From the NCBI GenBank assembly GCA_016290335.1, contig JAEETM010000087.1, forward strand, positions 1 to 14,328: 14,328 nucleotides of DNA, given 5' to 3'. Source of the stretch: Treponema sp. (GTDB lineage Bacteria > Spirochaetota > Spirochaetia > Treponematales > Treponemataceae). Of the stretch, positions 1 to 5,800 are shown piece by piece; the first letter of the stretch is position 1, and each line of letters opens with the position of its first letter. Under the pieces are notes generated by a model, which saw only the letters and a program-made list of their open reading frames with translations, did not search any database and was not told the DNA's origin. Made by a program: the position numbers and the translations under genes.

Positions 1-234
1 CTGTTCAATCTCCGCAGTCACACCATAAACATCAAGGAACATGGCCAGAAGGGTACAAATCACATAAGCTATAAAGCCAATCTTAAACGCCCTTCCGCGT
101 TCCTTCTGCTGGCGTTCATCATACTTTCCCTTGTTCTCCTTGTGAATCAGTTTACCAATTAAGATTCCAATTGCCACACAAACAAATACTGCCACAATTC
201 CTACCGCAAATCCTTTCAAATATTCTGAAGACAT
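1..234 (-). CDS. Small two-TM membrane protein, 3'-truncated by window edge
   Basis: I translated this leftward frame directly. It is open for 78 codons from the ATG at 234-232 and runs off the window, so the C-terminus is missing. Two hydrophobic segments are visible, at about residues 8-30 and 52-70. They are separated by a charged loop containing YDERQQKERGRAFK. That loop recalls the small membrane proteins that sit beside XRE/HTH regulators in Firmicutes, but I do not recognise a named family with confidence. The start is supported by a strong AGGAGGA at 247-241, 6 nt upstream, and by a near-consensus promoter at 332-304. This strong SD and the long leader (about 63 nt) differ from most neighbouring genes, which have almost no leader. 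That hints at a different origin for the cassette. Function unknown; a membrane location is inferred. Confidence 0.75.
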   Translation of the reverse strand, partial: MSSEYLKGFAVGIVAVFVCVAIGILIGKLIHKENKGKYDERQQKERGRAFKIGFIAYVICTLLAMFLDVYGVTAEIEQ

Positions 235-260
235 AACGCTTCCTCCTGAAAAATGTTTTG

Positions 261-294
261 GTAAGGCTTTTGATTTGCTTTCGCATTGCCTTAC
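261..294 (-). promoter_or_regulatory. Leader hairpin upstream of the leftward membrane-protein gene
   Basis: The predicted 5' leader of the leftward gene contains a perfect 7-bp inverted repeat, GTAAGGC (294-288) and GCCTTAC (267-261). Its 20-nt loop itself holds TGC-GAAA-GCA, a mini-stem with a GNRA-type tetraloop. No U-run follows, so it is not a terminator. It ends about 14 nt before AGGAGGA and could stabilise the mRNA or be a protein or ligand target. No riboswitch class is recognised. Confidence 0.4.
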
Positions 295-303
295 TTTATG
301 TCA

Positions 304-332
304 AATATATATTACATTTTGTAATATGTCAA
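304..332 (-). promoter_or_regulatory. Sigma-70 promoter with nested operator-like palindrome for the leftward gene
   Basis: Reading leftward, TTGACA (332-327) is followed by exactly 17 bp and then TATATT (309-304), the closest match to consensus in the window. Predicted +1 is near 297. The spacer is filled by a perfect inverted repeat with 8-bp arms, ATATTACA (309-316) and TGTAATAT (320-327), around a 3-bp centre. A protein bound there would block RNA polymerase, so this is the classic layout of a repressor operator. A further TTTGTAA half-site-like sequence lies just upstream at 347-341. The regulator itself is not in the window. Confidence 0.72.
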
Positions 333-380
333 GTATATTTTACAAATTGTCCAAAAGAAAAAAAGTAAAAGTGTCCGCAG

Positions 381-409
381 TTGACCAAACTTCAATAAAA
401 CTTTAATAT
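381..409 (+). promoter_or_regulatory. Promoter giving a predicted leaderless transcript of the 173-aa gene
   Basis: TTGACC (381-386), 17-bp spacer, then TAATAT (404-409). Counting 7 nt from the last -10 base puts +1 at 416, the A of the ATG. No Shine-Dalgarno is present. Confidence 0.55.
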
Positions 410-415
410 TTCAGT

Positions 416-937
416 ATGGATAAACGAAACGAACGTCTTGCAGAGTTTCTGGATAGTGATACAATCAAAGCTCTCTCTGATTTTGTAAATAAAGACAAAG
501 GCTTCGAAAAACCTGCGGATGTGATTGCAGCAGCTTTTGGAGCAAGCAAAAACTTTTCAAAAATGGATGATGAGCGGGTTAAGAAATTAGTTTCGAGCTT
601 TAAGAACAATCTTACACTTCTTATACAGAAAACTTGGGTTGAAAAATCAGACATAGAATTAAAAGACCAGCTTTTGTATCAGCTTGATATTTTCCTGGGT
701 AACGAAAAGTGGAAAGACAATTACATTCTCTTCCTTCAGATGATTAACCAGGGCGTTGAGCTTATGTTTGGTCAGAAGCCGGAATCACCGGAGTTTGCAG
801 AATATTCACTTCGCATCGATCCTGAGTTTGGTATTTTCTGGTGGTATATTTCAAACCTCCCCCCCAAAGCAGACTGGTCAGAAGAAAAATGCCGGTTAGC
901 TATGATGTTGGGAATGTTTTTCTTAGCAAATTATTAG
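416..937 (+). CDS. Hypothetical protein, 173 aa
   Basis: This intact ORF encodes a soluble, charged protein with no signal peptide or TM segment, and I recognise no family. The N-terminal half is rich in Lys, Asp and Glu. The C-terminal third has aromatic clusters (FGIFWWYISNLPPKADW, then a short tail ending MFFLANY). The ATG at 416 has no SD but lies exactly where the promoter at 381-409 should start transcription, which supports this start. A C7 homopolymer (859-865) encodes Leu-Pro-Pro near the C-terminus. A slip of one base there would replace the last residues with a hydrophobic tail read past 1030 into proA. The gene ends 50 nt before a hairpin plus U-run that could terminate it. Function unknown. 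Confidence 0.7.
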   Translation: MDKRNERLAEFLDSDTIKALSDFVNKDKGFEKPADVIAAAFGASKNFSKMDDERVKKLVSSFKNNLTLLIQKTWVEKSDIELKDQLLYQLDIFLGNEKWKDNYILFLQMINQGVELMFGQKPESPEFAEYSLRIDPEFGIFWWYISNLPPKADWSEEKCRLAMMLGMFFLANY

Positions 938-986
938 CGTTGATTTTCGTTATTGGAGCAGATTCAATATTTGAACGAATTATAGA

Positions 987-1018
987 AGCCGGGACTTACA
1001 AGAGTTCTGGCTTTTTTT
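987..1018 (+). terminator. Rho-independent terminator or attenuator abutting proA
   Basis: AGCCGGGACT (987-996) pairs with AGTTCTGGCT (1003-1012) as a 10-bp stem including two G-U pairs, with a 6-nt loop. It is followed directly by a U-tract to 1018. It can end the transcript of the 173-aa gene. Because it stops only 12 nt before the chosen proA ATG (1031) and 2 nt before its GGAG, no separate proA promoter fits downstream. The hairpin must therefore lie in the proA leader or be read through. Confidence 0.7.
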
Positions 1019-1030
1019 ATGGAGTATTAC

Positions 1031-2281
1031 ATGGATATAAAGTTAATCACAGACAATCTTCGTAAGGGAAGCGAAAAGCTTGCAATACAGACAGCAGCTC
1101 AGAAAAACGAGGCCCTTAAGGCGGTTGCAGAAGCCTTGGATAAAAACCGTGCTTCCATCATCACAGAAAATAAAAAGGACCTTGAAGCCGGACGTGCAGG
1201 TGGAATGACAGAATCTCTCCTGGACCGCCTTACCCTTACAGATTCTCGCCTCGATGGAATTATTGACAGTATTAAAACAATCATAAATCAGACAGACCCT
1301 ATTGGCGAAGAAGTTGCAGGCTGGACAACTCCAAACGGAATGCTTATCCGCCAGGTTCGCGTGCCTCTTGGTGTTGCGGCAATCATTTACGAAAGCCGCC
1401 CGAATGTTACAGTTGATGCGTTCAGCCTTGCTTATAAAAGTGCAAACGCAATTCTGCTTCGCGGTTCTTCTTCTGCTTATCGTTCAAATAAAGAAATTGT
1501 CCGTATAATTAAGGAAGCTCTGGCTGGCGTTGAAGGCGGAGTTCCGGAGGCGATTGAGCTTGTAGAAGTTCGCGAGCATGACCACAGTGATGTTGACCAG
1601 ATTTTGAATGCAGTTGGAATGATTGATGTTTGTCTTCCACGTGGCAGCGGTAAAAAGCTGATTCAGCACGTTGTTCAGAATGCAAGGATTCCTGTAATAG
1701 AAACAGGCAGCGGTGTTTGTCATATTTTTGTTGATGAATCTGCCGATCTGCAGATGGCCTGCCGCATTGCCGAAAATGCCAAGATTCAGCGTCCGAGTGT
1801 CTGCAATGCAATTGAAGGAATTGTTGTTCATAAAAATATTGCCGCAGACTTTTTGCCGATGCTTGAAAAAACTTTCAATGGCCGCGTAAAGCTTCATGCC
1901 GACGAACAATCCATCAAATATCTTAAAACTGCAATTCCTGCTACTGAAGAAGATTTTGATACCGAATATCTTGATTACGAATGTTGCATTAAAGTTGTAG
2001 AAAATGTTGATGAAGCAATTGCTTTTATAAATGCGCACAACACCAAACACAGCGAAAGTATTATTACCGAAAGCCGCACCAATGCAAAGCTCTTCCAGTC
2101 TAAGGTTGATGCAAGCTGCGTTTACGTAAATGCCAGCACCCGCTTTACCGATGGCGGAGAGTTTGGTTTTGGTGCCGAGCTTGGAATAAGCACCCAGAAG
2201 CTTCATGTTCGTGGCCCAATGGGAATAAAGGCTTTAACCACAACCAAGTTCCTTATTGATGGCGATGGACAAATCAGGTAG
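1031..2281 (+). CDS. proA: Glutamate-5-semialdehyde dehydrogenase (gamma-glutamyl phosphate reductase)
   Basis: ProA reduces gamma-glutamyl phosphate with NADPH to glutamate-5-semialdehyde, the second step of proline synthesis, in the cytoplasm. The 416-aa product matches the usual length (E. coli about 417). It carries family signatures throughout: VPLGVAAIIYESRPNVTVDAF, ILLRGSS, the IPVIETGSGVCHIFVDE stretch, RPSVCNAIE with the catalytic Cys (residue 258 from this start), YVNASTRFTDGGEFGFGAE and STQKLHVRGPMG near the C-terminus. An ATG 12 nt earlier (1019) is in frame, but it sits at the end of the terminator U-run. I prefer 1031 because GGAG (1021-1024) is spaced 6 nt from it, and the protein then begins like other ProA proteins. 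proB follows after 6 nt, so the two are co-transcribed; the order is the reverse of the common proB-proA. Confidence 0.96.
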   Translation: MDIKLITDNLRKGSEKLAIQTAAQKNEALKAVAEALDKNRASIITENKKDLEAGRAGGMTESLLDRLTLTDSRLDGIIDSIKTIINQTDPIGEEVAGWTTPNGMLIRQVRVPLGVAAIIYESRPNVTVDAFSLAYKSANAILLRGSSSAYRSNKEIVRIIKEALAGVEGGVPEAIELVEVREHDHSDVDQILNAVGMIDVCLPRGSGKKLIQHVVQNARIPVIETGSGVCHIFVDESADLQMACRIAENAKIQRPSVCNAIEGIVVHKNIAADFLPMLEKTFNGRVKLHADEQSIKYLKTAIPATEEDFDTEYLDYECCIKVVENVDEAIAFINAHNTKHSESIITESRTNAKLFQSKVDASCVYVNASTRFTDGGEFGFGAELGISTQKLHVRGPMGIKALTTTKFLIDGDGQIR

Positions 2282-2287
2282 GAGTAG

Positions 2288-3085
2288 ATGATGAACTATA
2301 TCAGCGAAGCATTAAAAGATGCACGGAAAATTGTAATAAAAATTGGCTCAAATACTTTGTCTAAACCGGACGGTACACAGAACACAGATTTTATGCAGGA
2401 TTTTGCACGCCAGTGTGCAACGCTCATAAAGCAGGGCAAGCAGATTGTTCTTGTTTCTTCCGGGGCGCAGGTTGCAGGTGTTTCTACTACAAAAGAGTGG
2501 GCAAGAAAAAAGGATGTTCATTATCGTCAGGCACTCTGTTCAATCGGGCAGGTTGAGCTTATGCACCAGTGGCGCAAGGCTTTCCAGCAGCAGGGCATAC
2601 ACATTGGTCAGCTGCTCCTTACAAAAGATGATTTTGAAAACGAACACCGAAGCCTTAATATCCGCAACACACTTTTCACACTTGTTGACGAAGGCGTTGT
2701 ACCAATCATCAACGAAAACGACAGTGTAAGCTTTGACGAAATTAAAATCGGTGATAACGATAACCTTTCGGCACTTACTGCAATTCTCTGGTCTGCAGAT
2801 CTGCTTATTCTGTTCAGTGATGTTGACGGCGTTTATTCAGATAATCCTAAAACAAATCCAGATGCAAAGCTTATAGAAACCGTACCTTCAATTCCTGAGC
2901 TCCGCAAAGCAATCACAATAGAAGGCCTGAGCGACTTTGGTACCGGTGGAATGGAAACAAAAATCCAGGCTGCCGAAAAAACAACCGTTTACGGTATTCA
3001 GATGCTTCTTGCTAAAGGCGACAAAGAAAATGCATTGCTCAGCCTTACAGAAGGTGAAGGTAAAGGAACTTTATTTTTAGTATAA
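2288..3085 (+). CDS. proB: Glutamate 5-kinase, short form without PUA domain
   Basis: ProB phosphorylates glutamate with ATP to gamma-glutamyl phosphate, the committed step of proline synthesis, and hands it to ProA. The 265 aa contain only the amino-acid-kinase domain: KIGSNTL near residue 20, VSSGA, the QALCSIGQVELM helix, PIINENDSVSFDEIKIGDND with LSA after it, SDVDGVYSDNP, and GTGGMETKIQAA. The C-terminal PUA domain of the roughly 367-aa E. coli type is absent. The protein ends naturally at GEGKGTLFLV, so it is a genuine short ProB rather than a truncation. GGAG at 2281-2284 overlaps the last base of the proA stop. The second ATG (2291) has better spacing (6 nt) and may be the real start. 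Feedback inhibition by proline is typical of the family but cannot be read from sequence here. Confidence 0.95.
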   Translation: MMNYISEALKDARKIVIKIGSNTLSKPDGTQNTDFMQDFARQCATLIKQGKQIVLVSSGAQVAGVSTTKEWARKKDVHYRQALCSIGQVELMHQWRKAFQQQGIHIGQLLLTKDDFENEHRSLNIRNTLFTLVDEGVVPIINENDSVSFDEIKIGDNDNLSALTAILWSADLLILFSDVDGVYSDNPKTNPDAKLIETVPSIPELRKAITIEGLSDFGTGGMETKIQAAEKTTVYGIQMLLAKGDKENALLSLTEGEGKGTLFLV

Positions 3086-3106
3086 CTGTCTTATTTGTGC
3101 TATTTT

Positions 3107-3135
3107 TGTCATATTCGGGCTTGACCCGAATATCT
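3107..3135 (+). repeat. REP-like palindromic element, copy 1
   Basis: A 29-nt unit begins TGTCAT and ends ATCT, with perfect 9-bp arms ATATTCGGG (3111-3119) and CCCGAATAT (3125-3133) around CTTGA. A unit of the same length and ends, on the opposite strand, lies at 6740-6768 (20 of 29 positions identical by eye). It could also act as a weak terminator after proB, though the following U-run is poor. Confidence 0.55.
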
Positions 3136-3156
3136 GTTTGTATATTGCATTTTTAG

Positions 3157-3165
3157 TGTTATATT
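3157..3165 (+). promoter_or_regulatory. Extended -10 promoter, predicted leaderless
   Basis: TGT plus TATATT (hexamer 3160-3165) forms an extended -10. A weak TTGTAT (3138-3143) could serve as -35 with a 16-bp spacer. Predicted +1 is 3172, the first base of the downstream ATG. No Shine-Dalgarno is present. Confidence 0.55.
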
Positions 3166-3171
3166 ATAAGT

Positions 3172-4359
3172 ATGAACAAATCAGATTTATCTCGTAACTA
3201 TTTTATGCTCGACGGCAGATTTGCCCGTAAAGGCTATGACTGGTGGTGGCACAATTTTACCGGAGTTAACGAAAAAACTGGTGAAGAACGCACATTCTTT
3301 ATTGAATATTTTACGTGTAATCCTGCACTTGCAAATCAGGTTTCGACCCCGGAACCAGTTTTAGGCCAGCGTCCTGTTAACCGCGAAAAAGGATTAAAAC
3401 CAAGCTATGTAATGATAAAGTGCGGCTGGTGGGGTGAGAATGCAACTCAGCTTCACCGTTTTTATGCCTGGAATGATGCTTCAATTTCCTGCGATGAATC
3501 AGGTTATCATCTTACAGCGGGAAACGAAAGCTATATAATCTGTTCTGCCTGTGAAACTGAATTAAAGGGGTCTGTTAGTATAGACAAACAAGTTGTAAAA
3601 GATCATCCGGAATGGATGTGCGATTCGGGTTCAATGAGCTGGAATATAAAGGTTGAAAAAAAGGTTGCATTTAATGTAGGCTATGGTGCCGGTTCACTTT
3701 TCCGTAAGCTTAAAGCCTTTGAAATGTACTGGCATGCAGAAGGAATGAAAACCTTATATTCTGGAACTGTAATTGCTGATGGTGAGACTTACATTATAAC
3801 TAACGAACGTTCGTTTGGTTATGCAGACAAAAACTGGGGTGCCGATTTTACTTCTCCTTGGGTCTGGCTTTCTTCCTGTGATATAACAAGTAAGAAAACA
3901 GATAAAAGACTTGAAGATTCTGTTTTTGATATTGGCGGTGGTCGGCCAAAGGTTTTTGGAATTGCATTGAACCGCAAGCTTTTGAGTGACTTCTGGTACG
4001 AAGGAAAATCTTATGAGTTTAATTTTTCTAAGTTCTGGACCTTCTGTCGGACTAAGTTTGATTGCCACGAAACAGAAGATAAAATCATATGGTATGTAAG
4101 GCAGGAAACTACTACAGCTGTAATGGAAACTTCCGTTGAGTGTGATAAATCAAAAATGCTTCTTGTAAACTATGAGTCACCGGATGGTCAGAAACGTCAT
4201 AACAGATTGTGGAATGGTGGAACAGGTACAGGTACAGTAAAGCTTTATCGTAAGCATGGCTTGCAGGGAAGACTTTTTGGTTCAGCAAAAAAAATTGAAC
4301 TTATAGATGAAATCGAAGCTCGCCATATTGGTTGCGAATGGGGAGAATACACAAAATAA
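3172..4359 (+). CDS. Tocopherol cyclase-like (lipocalin-type beta-barrel) protein
   Basis: The 395-aa product has no signal peptide or TM helix. Residues 217-236 read YADKNWGADF followed by TSPWVWLSSC. This resembles the Tyr-x-x-Lys-Asn-Trp-Gly...Trp-x-Trp signature of the tocopherol cyclase-like family (PF14249) found in many bacteria that make no tocopherol. The N-terminal part (RNYFMLDGRFARKGYDWWWHNF, a conserved-looking FFIEYF, and a central GSMSWNIKVEK) also fits that family's pattern of Trp-rich beta strands. Bacterial members have no established reaction, so I assign a fold and family, not an activity. Translation probably starts at the mRNA 5' end, since there is no SD. A 138-aa unknown gene follows after 16 nt and is likely co-transcribed. 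Confidence is high for the gene and moderate for the family. Confidence 0.75.
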   Translation: MNKSDLSRNYFMLDGRFARKGYDWWWHNFTGVNEKTGEERTFFIEYFTCNPALANQVSTPEPVLGQRPVNREKGLKPSYVMIKCGWWGENATQLHRFYAWNDASISCDESGYHLTAGNESYIICSACETELKGSVSIDKQVVKDHPEWMCDSGSMSWNIKVEKKVAFNVGYGAGSLFRKLKAFEMYWHAEGMKTLYSGTVIADGETYIITNERSFGYADKNWGADFTSPWVWLSSCDITSKKTDKRLEDSVFDIGGGRPKVFGIALNRKLLSDFWYEGKSYEFNFSKFWTFCRTKFDCHETEDKIIWYVRQETTTAVMETSVECDKSKMLLVNYESPDGQKRHNRLWNGGTGTGTVKLYRKHGLQGRLFGSAKKIELIDEIEARHIGCEWGEYTK

Positions 4360-4375
4360 AACAGGATTAAGTAAG

Positions 4376-4792
4376 ATGACACTAACACCACTTCAAAACG
4401 AAATACAGCTTGCCCTTACAAAGCTTGGAGATCGCAGCAGATTTTCCGAAGCAATTCTTGCTAAAACTATACGCGAAAAATGCAAAATTGAAGGCAAGAA
4501 AAAAGCAGGAATTACACTTACAGATTTAGAAAAAGCAGCTGCATTTCTGGAAGAAACAACTGGTGCTCAGTATTCCTTTATGCTCAACAGTGCCAACGAC
4601 CTGCTGATTGAAAAAACTGAAAACAAGCGTTTACTCGAAGGAGAAGTACGCCAGCGAAGGCTTAAAAGCGAAAAGGCAATGAGTGTTTTTACCAATTCCG
4701 ATGTTACAGAAAAAACAAAAATGCCAAAACCTCAGGCCAGGACTGTAAGGAAATCAATTAACATTTATTCCGATTTTGAAGATTTGGAATAG
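4376..4792 (+). CDS. Hypothetical protein, 138 aa
   Basis: The reading frame is open further upstream, from an ATG at 4307 inside the previous gene. I chose the ATG at 4376 because it avoids a 53-nt overlap, lies 16 nt after the previous stop, and begins a plausible charged N-terminus (MTLTPLQNEIQLALTKLG). AGGA at 4362-4365 is a weak, distant ribosome site, so translational coupling to the upstream gene is likely. The protein is soluble, strongly charged and mostly helical by composition. It has a basic stretch EGEVRQRRLKSEKAM near residues 91-105 and an acidic C-terminus (DFEDLE). No family is recognised. It may act with the tocopherol-cyclase-like protein, but only adjacency supports this. 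Confidence 0.65.
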   Translation: MTLTPLQNEIQLALTKLGDRSRFSEAILAKTIREKCKIEGKKKAGITLTDLEKAAAFLEETTGAQYSFMLNSANDLLIEKTENKRLLEGEVRQRRLKSEKAMSVFTNSDVTEKTKMPKPQARTVRKSINIYSDFEDLE

Positions 4793-4797
4793 AGTGT

Positions 4798-4825
4798 AAA
4801 ATATGACATGTTTGTGTCATATTTT
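4798..4825 (+). terminator. Perfect AT-rich palindrome between operons (terminator and/or operator)
   Basis: AAAATATGACA (4798-4808) and TGTCATATTTT (4815-4825) form a perfect 11-bp stem with a 6-nt loop, 6 nt after the stop of the 138-aa gene. The right arm ends in four T, enough for a modest intrinsic terminator. The same DNA lies immediately upstream of the extended -10 of the next gene, so it could equally be a repressor site for that promoter. Confidence 0.55.
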
Positions 4826-4828
4826 GTA

Positions 4829-4837
4829 TGATATATT
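4829..4837 (+). promoter_or_regulatory. Extended -10 promoter, predicted leaderless
   Basis: TGA plus TATATT (hexamer 4832-4837) puts +1 at 4844, the A of the ATG. No convincing -35 is seen and no SD. The sequence closely resembles the promoter at 3157-3165. Confidence 0.5.
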
Positions 4838-4843
4838 ATAACC

Positions 4844-5725
4844 ATGCATTTTATAGACGCTAAGACAATTCTAACTCCTCGAAGCATGAACATTTACAGG
4901 GGCTGTTCTCATGGCTGTATTTATTGTGATTCGCGCAGTAAGTGCTATCAGTTTACGCATGAGTTTGAAGACATAGAAGTTAAGCGTAATGCACCGCAAC
5001 TGTTAGAAGATGCTCTACGCCGAAAACGACGTCGCTGTATGATTGGAACAGGTTCTATGGGCGACCCGTATATTCCGATAGAAAAAGAACTTTGCCTTAT
5101 GCGTCAGTGCCTTGAAATTATTGAACGCCGTAACTTTGGTGCAACACTCATTACAAAATCAGATTTAGTTTTACGCGACCTTGATTTGTTAGACAAGATT
5201 AACAAAAAAACAAAAGCAGTAGTTCAGATGACTCTCACCACAGCAGATGATAATCTTTGCAGAATGATTGAACCCGGAGTTTGCACTACAAGCCGCCGCT
5301 TTGAAGTTTTGTGTGAATGTAAGAAGCTTGGAATACCAACCGTTGTATGGTTCAGTCCACTGCTTCCATTTATAAATGACACTGAAGAAAACATAAAAGG
5401 TATTGTAGATTTGTGTGTGCAGGCTGGAGTAAAGGCAATCTTATGTTTTGGAATCGGCCTTACCCTACGTGAAGGAAACCGTGAATACTTTTATGATGCT
5501 TTGGATAAACTTGCACAAAGTGATTCCCGTTTTGCTGGAATGAAAGAACGCTATATAAAAAAGTATGGTTACAGGTATGAAGTTTCAAGTCCTCATGGAA
5601 GAAAATTATATTATCTGCTTTTAGAATTATGTAAGCAAAATGGAATAATGTTTGGAACCGATTCAATTTTCAAATGGATAGAAGAGTTTCCGCAGGATAG
5701 TCTGCAGCCCGGTCTTTTTGATTGA
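4844..5725 (+). CDS. SPL-family radical SAM protein
   Basis: The 293-aa product carries YRGCSHGCIYCDSRS, a radical SAM CxxxCxxC motif (Cys21, Cys25, Cys28) that binds a [4Fe-4S] cluster and S-adenosylmethionine. The surrounding layout (MNIYRGC at the start, then GTGSMGDPYIPIEKELCLMR, then TLITKSDLVLRDLDLL, then a VVWFSPLLPFINDTEENI region) is typical of the SPL-type radical SAM family related in sequence to spore photoproduct lyase (compare mycobacterial Rv2578c-like proteins). These are widespread in non-sporulating anaerobes and their substrates are generally unknown. DNA photoproduct repair is therefore possible but not supported by the sequence alone. The gene follows a palindrome and a leaderless-type promoter, and a DUF2156 gene follows after 75 nt. 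The start is fixed by promoter position, not by an SD. Confidence 0.88.
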   Translation: MHFIDAKTILTPRSMNIYRGCSHGCIYCDSRSKCYQFTHEFEDIEVKRNAPQLLEDALRRKRRRCMIGTGSMGDPYIPIEKELCLMRQCLEIIERRNFGATLITKSDLVLRDLDLLDKINKKTKAVVQMTLTTADDNLCRMIEPGVCTTSRRFEVLCECKKLGIPTVVWFSPLLPFINDTEENIKGIVDLCVQAGVKAILCFGIGLTLREGNREYFYDALDKLAQSDSRFAGMKERYIKKYGYRYEVSSPHGRKLYYLLLELCKQNGIMFGTDSIFKWIEEFPQDSLQPGLFD

Positions 5726-5785
5726 TAATCTATTGTTATTATTTTTAATTAACCCATAAATCTAGTATGCAAAAAACAGTTAAAG

Positions 5786-5794
5786 TGTTAATCT
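5786..5794 (+). promoter_or_regulatory. Weak extended -10, possible leaderless promoter
   Basis: TGT plus TAATCT (hexamer 5789-5794) lies at the same distance from the downstream ATG (5801) as in the stronger cases. The hexamer matches TATAAT at only three positions and no good -35 is visible, so this is tentative. Read-through from the radical SAM gene is the alternative, since no terminator is visible in 5726-5800. Confidence 0.25.
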
Positions 5795-5800
5795 CTAAAT

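Noticed and set aside
841..1065. 74-codon plus-strand frame crossing from the 173-aa gene into proA
   Set aside because: It starts inside one gene and ends inside another, with no start signal of its own. It is kept only as the frame reached if the C7 tract slips.
1484..2206. 240-codon open frame on the minus strand
   Set aside because: Antisense to proA, whose family motifs span the same bases. Its Asn/Phe/Ile-rich product matches nothing I recognise.
4218..4240. Short tandem GGTACA repeats in the tocopherol-cyclase-like gene
   Set aside because: Only about two to three imperfect units, in frame, encoding Gly-Thr-Gly-Thr. Too short to call a repeat locus.
4307..4375. Upstream ATG at 4307 as the start of the 138-aa protein
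   Set aside because: It would overlap the previous gene by 53 nt with no SD, and the extra 23 residues are out-of-frame readings of the upstream coding sequence.
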